NCBI GenBank assembly: GCA_001516045.1
Contig: LOEW01000049.1
Span: forward strand, 1-43,378
Direction of reading: 5' to 3'
DNA length: 43,378 nucleotides
DNA from: Desulfosporosinus sp. BRH_c37
GTDB taxonomy: Bacteria; Bacillota; Desulfitobacteriia; Desulfitobacteriales; Desulfitobacteriaceae
Shown here one piece after another: positions 1 to 7,546 of the stretch. Numbering within the stretch: the first letter of the stretch is position 1; each line of letters opens with the position of its first letter. The notes under the pieces were generated by a model. The model searched no databases, was not told the DNA's origin, and saw only the letters and a list, made by a program, of their open reading frames with translations. The position numbers and the translations under genes were made by a program.

Positions 1-336
1 GGGGTTGTGAGTTTCTACTCCTTTTTTACCATGAAACCCCGGGGAAAACACACAGCCAACATTTGCATGGGTACCGCCTGTTTTGTGCGGGGTGCGGAGA
101 GACTACAGAATGAAGTTGAAAAGCAGATGGGGATTAAAACCGGACAAACCACCGATGATCACCTCTTTTCATTAGATTCTCTGCGCTGTATTGGAGCGTG
201 TGGTCTTGCCCCAGTCATGATGATGGATGGAAAGGTTTATGGACGGCTTCACGAGCCTGAGGAGATTAAACAAGTATTGTCAGAATACCGCCCCAGTTCG
301 ATGCACGAAGCACGAGGCTCGAGGTACGATGCGTGA
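1..336 (+). CDS. hndA: NuoE/HndA-like [2Fe-2S] subunit of NAD-linked [FeFe]-hydrogenase, 5'-partial
   Basis: The reading frame is open from base 1 (Gly-Val-Val-Ser-Phe-Tyr), so the gene runs off the left edge and no start is visible; the GTG at 7 is an internal Val codon. What remains is the C-terminal thioredoxin-like [2Fe-2S] domain of the NuoE family, with four Cys ligands in CMGTAC (C-x4-C) and CIGAC (C-x3-C). In this family the subunit passes electrons between the FMN subunit and the hydrogenase. It is followed by the NuoF-like and hydrogenase subunits on the same strand. The last ~14 residues (PSSMHEARGSRYDA) are encoded by the repeat array that begins near 296, so the native C-terminus was probably replaced or extended by repeat DNA. 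The family is certain; the symbol follows the Hnd/Hyd nomenclature. Confidence 0.9.
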   Translation, partial: GVVSFYSFFTMKPRGKHTANICMGTACFVRGAERLQNEVEKQMGIKTGQTTDDHLFSLDSLRCIGACGLAPVMMMDGKVYGRLHEPEEIKQVLSEYRPSSMHEARGSRYDA

Positions 337-500
337 AACTTGGATGTATACGTGGCGCGAGGTTCGATGCTTGAACCTTTGCGAGGCTCGTTACTTGAAA
401 CTCGAACTTGAAACCCCTAGGCGATACACGATGTTCGATGCTTGATGCGCGGAAGTTTATACTCGGACGTCGAACCTCGAACCTCGCATTTAGCCTCGAC
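296..500. repeat. degenerate GAGGTTCGATGCTTGAA-type repeat array between hndA and hndC
   Basis: The stretch is built from diverged copies of a short unit containing CGAGGTTCGATGCTTGAA. Clear copies lie near 297-312, 314-338, 355-376, 380-413 and 430-451, with an inverted-orientation block (CGAACCTCGAACCTCGC) at 471-487. The array covers the last codons and stop of the NuoE-like gene and ends just before the ribosome site of the NuoF-like gene. It makes the spacer unusually long for subunits of one complex. I cannot assign it to a named repeat family. Confidence 0.75.
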
Positions 501-521
501 TATAAGGAAGGGAAGCCATTA

Positions 522-2405
522 ATGAAACTCAATAATACTGATGCACTGAATGTGCTTAAAGCACATAGCTTAGGTCTTCTAGAAAACCGACGCGTACCTA
601 ACCCAGTTACAATTAAGGATGCTCAGGGCCAGCGCAGGCATGTTTTGGTCTGCGGGGGACCTGGATGCCACTCTTCCGGCAGTCCTGGAATAGCCGAAGC
701 TCTGCAAGAAGAACTAAGTCGGCGAGGATTATCTGAACTGGTTAATGTTATTCAACCCGGCTGTTTTGGTTTTTGTGAAATGGGGCCGATGATCGTGATT
801 CACCCCGATAACACTACCTATTGTGAGGTTTCCGTTAAAGACGTAGCAACGATTGTTGAAGAACACTTCCTTCAAGGAAATCCAGTAGAAAGCCTTCTCT
901 ATAAGGATCCTATCACAAAGGAAAGTTTTGCTTCCAACCTCCCCTTTTATGATGGCCAACTTAAAATCGCCCTACGCAACGTTGGCTTCATTGCCCCAGA
1001 AAAAATTTCCGAATATATTGCCGAAGACGGCTATCAAGCTTTAGCTAAAGTTCTTTCTATGAAACCCACCTCGGTCATTGACGAGCTTAAAAAAAGTGGT
1101 CTAAGGGGACGTGGCGGTGGGGGGTTTCCCACCGGTTTAAAGTGGGAACTCACACGTAAAAGTGAGGACGAACAGAGGTATATTATTTGTAATGCGGATG
1201 AAGGCGACCCGGGCGCCTTTATGGACCGCTCCATCTTGGAAGGAGACCCCCATAGCGTTTTAGAAGGAATGCTCATTGCCGGCTCGGCAATAGGGGCTAG
1301 CCATGGATTTATCTATGTTCGAGCGGAATACCCGGCAGCTATTCGCCGTTTGCAAGTCGCTATTAAGCAAGCCCGGGAACACGGTTTACTTGGCAAAGGG
1401 ATTTTGGGCAGTGATTTTTGCTTTGACATTGAGCTGAAATACGGTGCCGGGGCTTTTGTCTGTGGTGAAGAGACATCTTTGATCCATTCCATCGAAGGGG
1501 CTCGGGGGGAACCCTCAGTCAAACCTCCCTTCCCTGCCCAAAAGGGGCTATGGGGTAAACCTACCTGTGTCAATAACGTGGAGACGTTGGCAAATGTTCC
1601 GCCAATTATTTTAAGGGGAGCCGAATGGTTTGCCGGAATAGGCACAGAAAAAAGCAAAGGGACAAAAGTGTTTGCTTTGGCCGGTAAGGTCCGGAATGTT
1701 GGACTTGTGGAAGTCCCCATGGGGACAACTCTCCGACAAATTATCTTTAACATGGGCGGAGGAATCAAGCACGACAAAACGTTTAAAGCCGCCCAAACCG
1801 GAGGACCCTCTGGCGGATGTATTCCAACTCAATATTTAGATACCCCCATTGATTATGAATCCTTAACCGAAATTGGTTCCATGATGGGTTCTGGAGGGCT
1901 CATCGTCTTGGATGAAGACGATTGTATGGTTAATATCGCCAAGTTCTACCTCGAATTTTCGGTGGACGAATCCTGTGGTCGCTGCACTGCCTGCAGGGTC
2001 GGCACCAAACGTCTACACGAAATTCTGACGAAAATCTCAGAAGGCAAAGGGACGGAAGATGATTTAGATAAACTGGAAAAGCTGGGAAAGATCGTCAAGG
2101 ACACTTCTCTTTGTGGGCTTGGGCAAACTGCTCCAAACCCTATTCTTTCCACTCTAGAGTATTTCCGAGACGAATACCTTGCCCACGTCATAGATAAAAC
2201 CTGTCCGGCAAAAGTTTGCAAAAGCTTACTGAAGTATCACATCACAGAAAAATGCCAAGGGTGTACCCTTTGCACAAAACACTGCCCGGCCAATTGCATC
2301 ACGGGCACAGCCAAGGAGCGCCACGTTATTGACGAAGAACGTTGCCTGAAATGCGGGGCATGTAAGGAACAATGCCGTGTCCCCGGAGCGATTATCCACC
2401 ATTAA
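522..2405 (+). CDS. hndC: NuoF-like FMN/NADH-binding subunit of NAD-linked [FeFe]-hydrogenase (HndC/HydB type)
   Basis: This subunit binds NAD(P)H and FMN and relays electrons to or from the hydrogenase in soluble Hnd/Hyd complexes. The ATG at 522 is preceded by AAGGAAGGG; the frame is open back to 408, but that part is repeat DNA. The product is 627 residues. Domains in order: a thioredoxin-like [2Fe-2S] fold (C-x4-C in CGGPGC near 44, C-x3-C in CFGFC near 84), the FMN/NADH core (GRGGGGFPTGLKWE near 190, GAGAFVCGEET near 310), an SLBB region, the N3-type [4Fe-4S] site (ESCGRCTAC plus a later Cys), and a C-terminal 2[4Fe-4S] ferredoxin domain (CQGCTLCTKHC, CLKCGACKEQC). The hydrogenase gene follows 25 bases downstream. 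No separate HndB subunit is visible, so this resembles the trimeric HydABC arrangement. Confidence 0.93.
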   Translation: MKLNNTDALNVLKAHSLGLLENRRVPNPVTIKDAQGQRRHVLVCGGPGCHSSGSPGIAEALQEELSRRGLSELVNVIQPGCFGFCEMGPMIVIHPDNTTYCEVSVKDVATIVEEHFLQGNPVESLLYKDPITKESFASNLPFYDGQLKIALRNVGFIAPEKISEYIAEDGYQALAKVLSMKPTSVIDELKKSGLRGRGGGGFPTGLKWELTRKSEDEQRYIICNADEGDPGAFMDRSILEGDPHSVLEGMLIAGSAIGASHGFIYVRAEYPAAIRRLQVAIKQAREHGLLGKGILGSDFCFDIELKYGAGAFVCGEETSLIHSIEGARGEPSVKPPFPAQKGLWGKPTCVNNVETLANVPPIILRGAEWFAGIGTEKSKGTKVFALAGKVRNVGLVEVPMGTTLRQIIFNMGGGIKHDKTFKAAQTGGPSGGCIPTQYLDTPIDYESLTEIGSMMGSGGLIVLDEDDCMVNIAKFYLEFSVDESCGRCTACRVGTKRLHEILTKISEGKGTEDDLDKLEKLGKIVKDTSLCGLGQTAPNPILSTLEYFRDEYLAHVIDKTCPAKVCKSLLKYHITEKCQGCTLCTKHCPANCITGTAKERHVIDEERCLKCGACKEQCRVPGAIIHH

Positions 2406-2430
2406 TCTACCCCTGAAAGGAGGACTCCAT

Positions 2431-4173
2431 ATGGATATTCAGCTAACTATTAACGACATACCTCTGACCGTACCAGAAGGAATGTCTATCTTAGATGCTG
2501 CCCGAACCGTAAACATCGACATTCCAACCTTATGCTACCTTAACCTTCATGAAATGAATATCAATAACCACATTGCTTCCTGCCGAGTATGTGTGGTCGA
2601 AGTCGAGGGTCGACGTAATCTGGCCCCCTCCTGTTCAACTCCAGTTGTTAGTGGCATGGTCGTTAAAACCGATACGCTTCGTGCCATCCAGGGAAGGCGG
2701 ACGATGGTTGAACTCTTGCTTTCAGATCATCCTAAGTCTTGTTTAACCTGTTCCAAAAATCTCGACTGTGACCTCCAATCTCTTGCTGCAGATTTGGGTG
2801 TGCGCAATATCTCCTATGAAGGGGAAGAATCTGAATATGAAATTGATAAATCTAGTTTTGCCATTATCCGCGATCCCAATAAATGTATTCGCTGCCGCCG
2901 TTGTGAAACGATGTGTAACGAGGTTCAGACGGTTGGCGTTTACTCTGCCGTGGGGCGCGGTTTCGAAACGGTGATTAAAACGGCCTTTGATTTGCCTCAA
3001 CACGAGACCTCTTGTACGTTCTGTGGACAATGTGTAGCGGTATGCCCCACCGGTGCTTTAATGGAACTGGATCAAGTCGACAAGGTTTGGAAAGCCCTTA
3101 ACGATCCCACGCGCTTCGTCGTCGTGCAAACAGCTCCAGCCGTACGGGTCGCACTTGGGGAGGGATTCGGTTTAGAGCCAGGGACGATTGTTACCGGCAG
3201 AATGGTTTCGGCATTACGACGACTTGGTTTTGATCGCGTTTTTGATACTGATTTTGCTGCAGATGTAACGATTATGGAGGAGGCTTCCGAGCTGGTTCAC
3301 CGTTTAAAAAACGGCGGACGATTACCAATTCTCACCAGTTGCTGTCCGGCCTGGGTTAAATTTTTTGAACATCAATTTCCTGATCTGTTGGACATCCCTT
3401 CGACCTGTAAATCTCCTCACCAAATGCTAGGTGTCTTGACTAAAAGTTATTATGCAGAGACCTATGGGATTGATCCCAAAAAAATTACCGTTGTCTCGAT
3501 AATGCCTTGCATAGCTAAGAAATATGAAGCAGCCCGCCCGGAACTGGGGCAAAACTGGGTCACCCCGGATGTGGACATTGTCATAACTACCCGAGAATTA
3601 TCACGTATGATTCGCGAAGCCGGTATTCATTTTGACCACCTCAAAGAAGAAGAATTTGATCACCCCTTAGGTGAATCGACCGGCGCTTCCGTGATTTTTG
3701 GAACGACCGGCGGAGTCCTCGAAGCAGCTCTCCGAACCGCTTATGAATGGATAACCGGTGAAACTCTGGAGAAAGTGGAATTCGAAGCAGTCCGAGGGCT
3801 AGATGGGATTAAGGAAGCGATCATCCCGATTGCTGGACGCGATTATCGGGTTGCGGTTACGCACGGTCTGGGACATGCCCGTTATATTCTGGAGAAAATT
3901 CAAACTGGGGAAGCCCATTATGATGTAATCGAGATCATGGCCTGCCCTGGTGGATGCATCGGTGGAGGAGGGCAACCCTATCACCATGGCAATATTGAAA
4001 TTCTTAAAGCCCGTGCTAACGCAATTTATCAAGAAGACCGTTCCAAACCTTTGCGTAAGTCGCATGAAAACCAGGCAGTCCTTGCTTTATATAAAAATTT
4101 TATTGGTGAACCTTATGGAGAAAAGGCACGTGAATTGCTCCACACCAGCTTTACGAAACGCAGAAAAATATAG
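2431..4173 (+). CDS. hndD: [FeFe]-hydrogenase catalytic subunit (group A, HndD/HydA type)
   Basis: Catalyses reversible H2 oxidation/proton reduction in the cytoplasm; with the two upstream subunits it probably couples NAD(H) and ferredoxin (bifurcation is inferred from family and subunit make-up). The ATG at 2431 follows AAAGGAGG; 580 residues. N-terminal plant-type [2Fe-2S] domain (CRVC...C), a His/Cys-ligated [4Fe-4S] site (HPKSCLTCSKNLDC), two ferredoxin clusters (CIRCRRCETMC, CTFCGQCVAVC), then all three H-cluster signatures: TSCCPAW, MPCIAKKYE and EIMACPGGCIGGGGQP. A small-subunit-like C-terminal tail follows. No ligand appears to be missing. The gene is followed by a good terminator, which ends the operon. 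Confidence 0.96.
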   Translation: MDIQLTINDIPLTVPEGMSILDAARTVNIDIPTLCYLNLHEMNINNHIASCRVCVVEVEGRRNLAPSCSTPVVSGMVVKTDTLRAIQGRRTMVELLLSDHPKSCLTCSKNLDCDLQSLAADLGVRNISYEGEESEYEIDKSSFAIIRDPNKCIRCRRCETMCNEVQTVGVYSAVGRGFETVIKTAFDLPQHETSCTFCGQCVAVCPTGALMELDQVDKVWKALNDPTRFVVVQTAPAVRVALGEGFGLEPGTIVTGRMVSALRRLGFDRVFDTDFAADVTIMEEASELVHRLKNGGRLPILTSCCPAWVKFFEHQFPDLLDIPSTCKSPHQMLGVLTKSYYAETYGIDPKKITVVSIMPCIAKKYEAARPELGQNWVTPDVDIVITTRELSRMIREAGIHFDHLKEEEFDHPLGESTGASVIFGTTGGVLEAALRTAYEWITGETLEKVEFEAVRGLDGIKEAIIPIAGRDYRVAVTHGLGHARYILEKIQTGEAHYDVIEIMACPGGCIGGGGQPYHHGNIEILKARANAIYQEDRSKPLRKSHENQAVLALYKNFIGEPYGEKARELLHTSFTKRRKI

Positions 4174-4187
4174 TGATTTTTCCAAGA

Positions 4188-4222
4188 AAAGCTACCCAAC
4201 GAGTTGATGGGTAGCTTTCTTG
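4188..4222 (+). terminator. Rho-independent terminator of the hydrogenase operon
   Basis: An 11-bp perfect stem, AAAGCTACCCA (4188-4198) with TGGGTAGCTTT (4208-4218), ends in a short T-rich stretch, 15 bases after the hydrogenase stop codon. Confidence 0.8.
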
Positions 4223-4306
4223 GCAAAGTCCTTTTGGTCTGCAATTTAGCCTTTATTCTGTGGCTATGATAAACTAAACAAACATAATCTATAAGTGGAG
4301 GGCATT

Positions 4307-5188
4307 ATGCAACACGAATTCTCAAGAACCGAACTCCTTATCGGGAACGGTGGTTTAGTTAAGCTCCGCAAGAGCACTGTCATAGTTTTTGGGATTGGAG
4401 GGGTGGGCTCTTACACCGTGGAAGCTCTGGCCCGGGCAGCCGTAGGTCATTTAATCTTGGTTGATTATGATGATATTTGTCTAACGAATATTAATCGCCA
4501 ATTACATGCTCTCCGCTCCACCGTGGGTGAAGCCAAAGTCGAGGTCATGAAACGCCGAATCTTAGAGATCAATCCGGAGGCCAATGTCGAAACAATTAAA
4601 GAGTTTTATTCTGACGCGGATGCGGACCGTATGCTTGGACGAAAGCTAGATTATGTCATCGATGCTATCGATACTGTTTCCAGCAAAGTAAGTCTGGCCA
4701 AACAATGTTTGCTTCGCAAAGTCCCCTTGATCTCTAGCATGGGCGCTGGAAACCGCCTTACCGCAGAGAACTACAGGGTAACAGACATCTCCAAAACCAG
4801 TGGAGATCCGCTGGCCAAGGCTGTCCGGAAATTGCTTCGCAAAGAAGGTATTACAAAAGGACTTAAAGTCGTGTCTACCCCTGATCTTCCACTTGCTCCG
4901 CTCTCCTCTAAAGCTGATTGTCGAAGTGAACTCGTTCAACTAAAGTTGAACGTCGAGACTTCGGTGGGGGAGTCTACCCCCACCGAAGCAGAGTACGGAG
5001 TACCACTCCCACTTGTAGAAGTGGGAGTCTCACGATTGGATAACTGTATCTGCCCTAGTGGGGATGCGCACTGTGTGGAAAAACGCCAAATCCCCGGGAG
5101 TATATCCTTCGTTCCGTCGGTTGTCGGACTTCTAATGGCTGGAGAAGTTATCAGAGATTTACTTAATCGAGAGAGTACCCAAATCTAG
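4307..5188 (+). CDS. tcdA: tRNA threonylcarbamoyladenosine dehydratase (TcdA/CsdL, ThiF-E1 family) with in-frame palindromic insertion
   Basis: Members of this E1-like family use ATP to cyclise t6A37 of ANN-decoding tRNAs to ct6A. The ATG at 4307 follows GTGGAGGG; a GTG at 4295 lies inside that ribosome site. The product is 293 residues, longer than the usual ~250. It shows the Rossmann ATP loop GIGGVGSYTVEALARA near 29, DYDDICLTNINRQ, an Ala-rich E1 core and the C-terminal PGSISFVPSVVGL. The excess length is a ~36-residue segment between STPDLPLAPL and the RQIPGSISF motif. It is encoded by three consecutive hairpins (4926-5028) with no stop in frame. The loop is variable in the family, so the enzyme may still fold. 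Transcribed alone; a TATGAT at 4265-4270 could be a -10 box. Confidence 0.88.
   Translation: MQHEFSRTELLIGNGGLVKLRKSTVIVFGIGGVGSYTVEALARAAVGHLILVDYDDICLTNINRQLHALRSTVGEAKVEVMKRRILEINPEANVETIKEFYSDADADRMLGRKLDYVIDAIDTVSSKVSLAKQCLLRKVPLISSMGAGNRLTAENYRVTDISKTSGDPLAKAVRKLLRKEGITKGLKVVSTPDLPLAPLSSKADCRSELVQLKLNVETSVGESTPTEAEYGVPLPLVEVGVSRLDNCICPSGDAHCVEKRQIPGSISFVPSVVGLLMAGEVIRDLLNRESTQI
4926..5031 (+). repeat. composite palindromic element (three hairpins) inserted within tcdA
   Basis: Three inverted repeats stand side by side. Hairpin 1 has GTTCAACT/AGTTGAAC arms at 4935-4950 within GTGAACTCGTTCAACTAAAG. Hairpin 2 is a 12-bp stem CTTCGGTGGGGG (4959-4970) with CCCCCACCGAAG (4977-4988). Hairpin 3 is a 10-bp stem ACTCCCACTT (5005-5014) with AAGTGGGAGT (5019-5028). 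The first block recurs at 6541-6567 and 12018-12049 and partially at 10177-10187. The whole unit is read through in the tcdA frame. Paired palindromes of this kind are typical of IS200/IS605-derived miniature elements, but no transposase is present, so that origin is only a suggestion. Confidence 0.8.
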
Positions 5189-5332
5189 GTCTTTTAATCA
5201 CTATTGTCTATTTTGCAATTGTACCATTCTCGATTTAATATTTACTTGGTTTAAAATATATGTTAAAATATTCTAATCGTGGATAATAGGCTTTAGTAAT
5301 AAATACTTTATTATCTACTATAATTTAGTGAG

Positions 5333-6376
5333 GTGAGATTTATACAAGGATTCATATTAAGGTCTCTACAAATCGATAAACTATTTAATAATAAAAATAA
5401 AACCAAAATTATTATCTCTTTATCTCTATTATTACTTATTGCTGTACTGATTATATATTTTTTCTTAGCAAGAAAGTCTGTTTATTTAATTATCGACGGC
5501 AAACAAGAAAATATTATAACCTATAAATCCTCTGTTAAAAAGGTATTACTAAATAAAGGTATCGAAGTATCATCACACGATAAGCTTGAGCCCTCACTGG
5601 ATTCGAGAATATCAGATAAATCTACTATAACACTAAAACATGCGGTCGCGGTCAAAGTCTTGATTGACGGTGAGGAGATTACAAAATACTCTCCAGAGGA
5701 TAATGTCGAGTCCTTCCTAACTGCAGAAGGAATAGTCTTAGGCTCTCAGGATAGAGTGAATCCCGAAAAAAATACGGAGCTATCTGATGGCTTACAAATT
5801 GATGTAGTAAGGGTTGAACATAAAACTGTATCAACAACCCAATCTCTGGACTTTATTACAACCAGGAAAAATGACATTAGTTTACCAAACACATACGTAC
5901 AAACTAAACAAGAAGGAAAACCCGGAGAAAAGGAAACCATATTTGATGTAGTTTATGAAAATGGCAAAGAAATTTCGAGAAAAATATTGAGTGAAACTGT
6001 AACAAAAAAACCCACCGATAAAATTGTAGTTGTTGGCACATTTCCATTAATGCCCATATCAAGAGGTGGCCAACAACTTGATTATAAAAAGGTAATTAAA
6101 GTAAAGTCAACGGCCTATTATGCAGTAAATGGCATTGGGAAAACCTATACCAGCACCGGAGCTAGGGCGATTCGAAATCCGGAGGGTTATAGTACTATCG
6201 CTGTAGATCCAAAAGTTATCCCTTATGGCACCAAGCTCTTTGTTGAGGGCTATGGGTTTGCTATTGCAGCAGATACTGGCTTAGCAATAAGAGGTAATTG
6301 GATTGATGTCTTTTTTAATACATATAGGGAAGCTTGTAATTGGTCTGTAAAATACGTTAAAGTATACATACTTTAA
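5333..6376 (+). CDS. YabE-like cell-wall protein: DUF348 repeats, G5 domain, C-terminal 3D domain
   Basis: Secreted or membrane-tethered peptidoglycan-active protein of the YabE/Rpf-like group; the 3D domain is a double-psi barrel related to MltA-type lytic transglycosylases. One N-terminal membrane segment (IIISLSLLLLIAVLIIYFFLA, about residues 22-42) is followed by two ubiquitin-like DUF348 units (near 45-155), a G5 domain (near 160-235) and a 3D domain (near 255-347). The three Asp are seen in AVDPKVIP, AADTG and IDVFF. The start is uncertain: the GTG at 5333 overlaps the best ribosome site (GAGGTGAG, 5330-5337). A spacing-correct start would be the ATA at 5342, which would be non-canonical. 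The 144 bases upstream are AT-rich and could hold the promoter. Confidence 0.85.
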   Translation: MRFIQGFILRSLQIDKLFNNKNKTKIIISLSLLLLIAVLIIYFFLARKSVYLIIDGKQENIITYKSSVKKVLLNKGIEVSSHDKLEPSLDSRISDKSTITLKHAVAVKVLIDGEEITKYSPEDNVESFLTAEGIVLGSQDRVNPEKNTELSDGLQIDVVRVEHKTVSTTQSLDFITTRKNDISLPNTYVQTKQEGKPGEKETIFDVVYENGKEISRKILSETVTKKPTDKIVVVGTFPLMPISRGGQQLDYKKVIKVKSTAYYAVNGIGKTYTSTGARAIRNPEGYSTIAVDPKVIPYGTKLFVEGYGFAIAADTGLAIRGNWIDVFFNTYREACNWSVKYVKVYIL

Positions 6377-6496
6377 CTGAAAGAAAACTTGGCTGGCCAT
6401 GACTCAAACTATCCTACACCGATACGGATTCCTTTCGGGATCACGGCTTCGGCGATACTAATCCTTCGCCGCAAAGTTTTACTTTTGAGGACAATT

Positions 6497-6530
6497 AAGC
6501 ACTCACTTTTTTATGTGAGTGCTTCTTGAT
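6497..6530 (+). terminator. terminator downstream of the 3D-domain gene
   Basis: A 10-bp perfect stem AAGCACTCAC (6497-6506) / GTGAGTGCTT (6515-6524) lies ~120 bases after the stop. The tail is only weakly T-rich, so it may act bidirectionally between convergent genes. Confidence 0.6.
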
Positions 6531-6540
6531 TTATCCAAGG

Positions 6541-6567
6541 TGTTCAACTTTAGTTGAACGAGCTCAC
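6541..6567. repeat. copy of the GTTCAACT/AGTTGAAC palindrome at the 3' end of an SGNH gene
   Basis: GTTCAACT (6542-6549), TT, AGTTGAAC (6552-6559), then GAGCTCAC. It matches the right half of the copy at 12018-12049 with one change. The stop codon and last codons (Ser-Ser-Phe-Asn) of the minus-strand SGNH gene lie inside it. Confidence 0.75.
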
Positions 6568-7494
6568 TTTGCAAACGCTTTCCAAATTATCTAACCACAA
6601 AGTGTAAAAATCGGACTTGTAATGAATGCCATCACCTTCATATAAATTTTTGTTACTATCATTTAATAATGCACCTAAATTAATATAATTCACATCTTCC
6701 AGACTAGCCATATTTATAAGACCTAAGTTACATTCGTTTATATGTACATTGTTAATATGAGGATTATTGACAAGTTTCTCTAAGACTGGAAGAATAGAAA
6801 TAACATAAATTTTTGAATTTGGAAGCTTAGTTTTTAATTTTACTACTAAAGTGGTATATTGTTCTACAAGCCAACTGCTTGGTGTTCTATCGTCAATATC
6901 ATTTACTCCAAAAAGTATAAAAACACGGTGGGGTTGGAGAGCTATTATTTTATCTGATTCATCAATCCCTTTGATAATACTTAGTCCTTTTCCAGCAATA
7001 ACCCTATTATCATCTAAGAAATCATAATATGATAAGCCTTCGCTTATAGAATCACCTAGGAATGCATCATCCTTGAAAAACTCTTTATAATTTGAATTTT
7101 CAGGGGTTACCGGTTGACTATTCGAGGGTTGACCATTCGGAAGTTGACCATTCGAGGGTTGACTACTCGAGGGTTGACCATTCGAGGGTTGACTACTCGA
7201 GGGTTGACCATTCGAGGGTTGACTACTCGAAATTTGTGGTTCATTTGGTGAAGTAAGTTCAGCGTTAACGCTGTCTGGGGGCTCATCTTTCTCAGTATTT
7301 TCTGAAGTTGCCGAACTGATTTGAGGATTTTCCGGTTCCTCGAGTTTGCCACTTTCGATTTCCGGCCTATTTTCGTTAATCGCTGCTTTAACTTTATTGG
7401 AATTGTCAAAAGCAAATGTATAAATGGATATTACAATTGCTACGCTTCCTATTATTGCTATTGTTAACCAACTTTTGAATTTATAAATTTTCAA
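6550..7494 (-). CDS. membrane-anchored SGNH/GDSL esterase with Ser/Pro/Gln repeat linker
   Basis: Extracytoplasmic SGNH hydrolase, probably removing or transferring acyl groups on a surface polymer. I chose the TTG at 7494 (314 residues) because GGGAGA lies nine bases upstream; the TTG at 7503 would touch that site. One N-terminal membrane helix (LTIAIIGSVAIVISIYTF) is followed by an acidic/Pro-rich stretch and a repetitive linker of QPSNGQPSS units. The catalytic domain shows block I LGDSISEG, block III FGVNDID and block V DGIHYKSDFY. Ser, Asn, Asp and His are present. Last gene of the operon DUF4358-MBOAT-DHHW-SGNH, 52 bases after the DHHW gene. The C-terminal Ser-Ser-Phe-Asn and stop come from the palindromic repeat. 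Related esterases lie at 11088 and 12033. Confidence 0.87.
   Translation of the reverse strand: MKIYKFKSWLTIAIIGSVAIVISIYTFAFDNSNKVKAAINENRPEIESGKLEEPENPQISSATSENTEKDEPPDSVNAELTSPNEPQISSSQPSNGQPSSSQPSNGQPSSSQPSNGQLPNGQPSNSQPVTPENSNYKEFFKDDAFLGDSISEGLSYYDFLDDNRVIAGKGLSIIKGIDESDKIIALQPHRVFILFGVNDIDDRTPSSWLVEQYTTLVVKLKTKLPNSKIYVISILPVLEKLVNNPHINNVHINECNLGLINMASLEDVNYINLGALLNDSNKNLYEGDGIHYKSDFYTLWLDNLESVCKVSSFN
7112..7230. repeat. in-gene tandem repeat, 15-bp unit / 30-bp higher-order unit
   Basis: GGTTGACCATTCGAG and GGTTGACTACTCGAG alternate several times without decay. They encode the QPSNGQPSS linker of the SGNH protein. The near-identity of copies suggests recent slippage or recombination, so copy number may vary between strains. 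Confidence 0.9.
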
Positions 7495-7546
7495 TAGTAT
7501 CAATCTCCCATAAATATTTTTTAGATTAAGTAAAAATAGCTAACCC

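Noticed and set aside
408..521. N-terminal 38-residue extension of the NuoF-like subunit
   Set aside because: Encoded by the repeat array; the ATG at 522 has a good ribosome site and starts the family-typical N-terminus.
1034..2221. Several minus-strand frames of 80-154 codons opposite the hydrogenase genes
   Set aside because: They are antisense shadows of strongly conserved plus-strand domains.
7112..7230. Regular short repeats resembling a CRISPR array
   Set aside because: The unit is 15/30 bp with no unique spacers, and it is in frame in the SGNH gene, encoding QPSNGQPSS.
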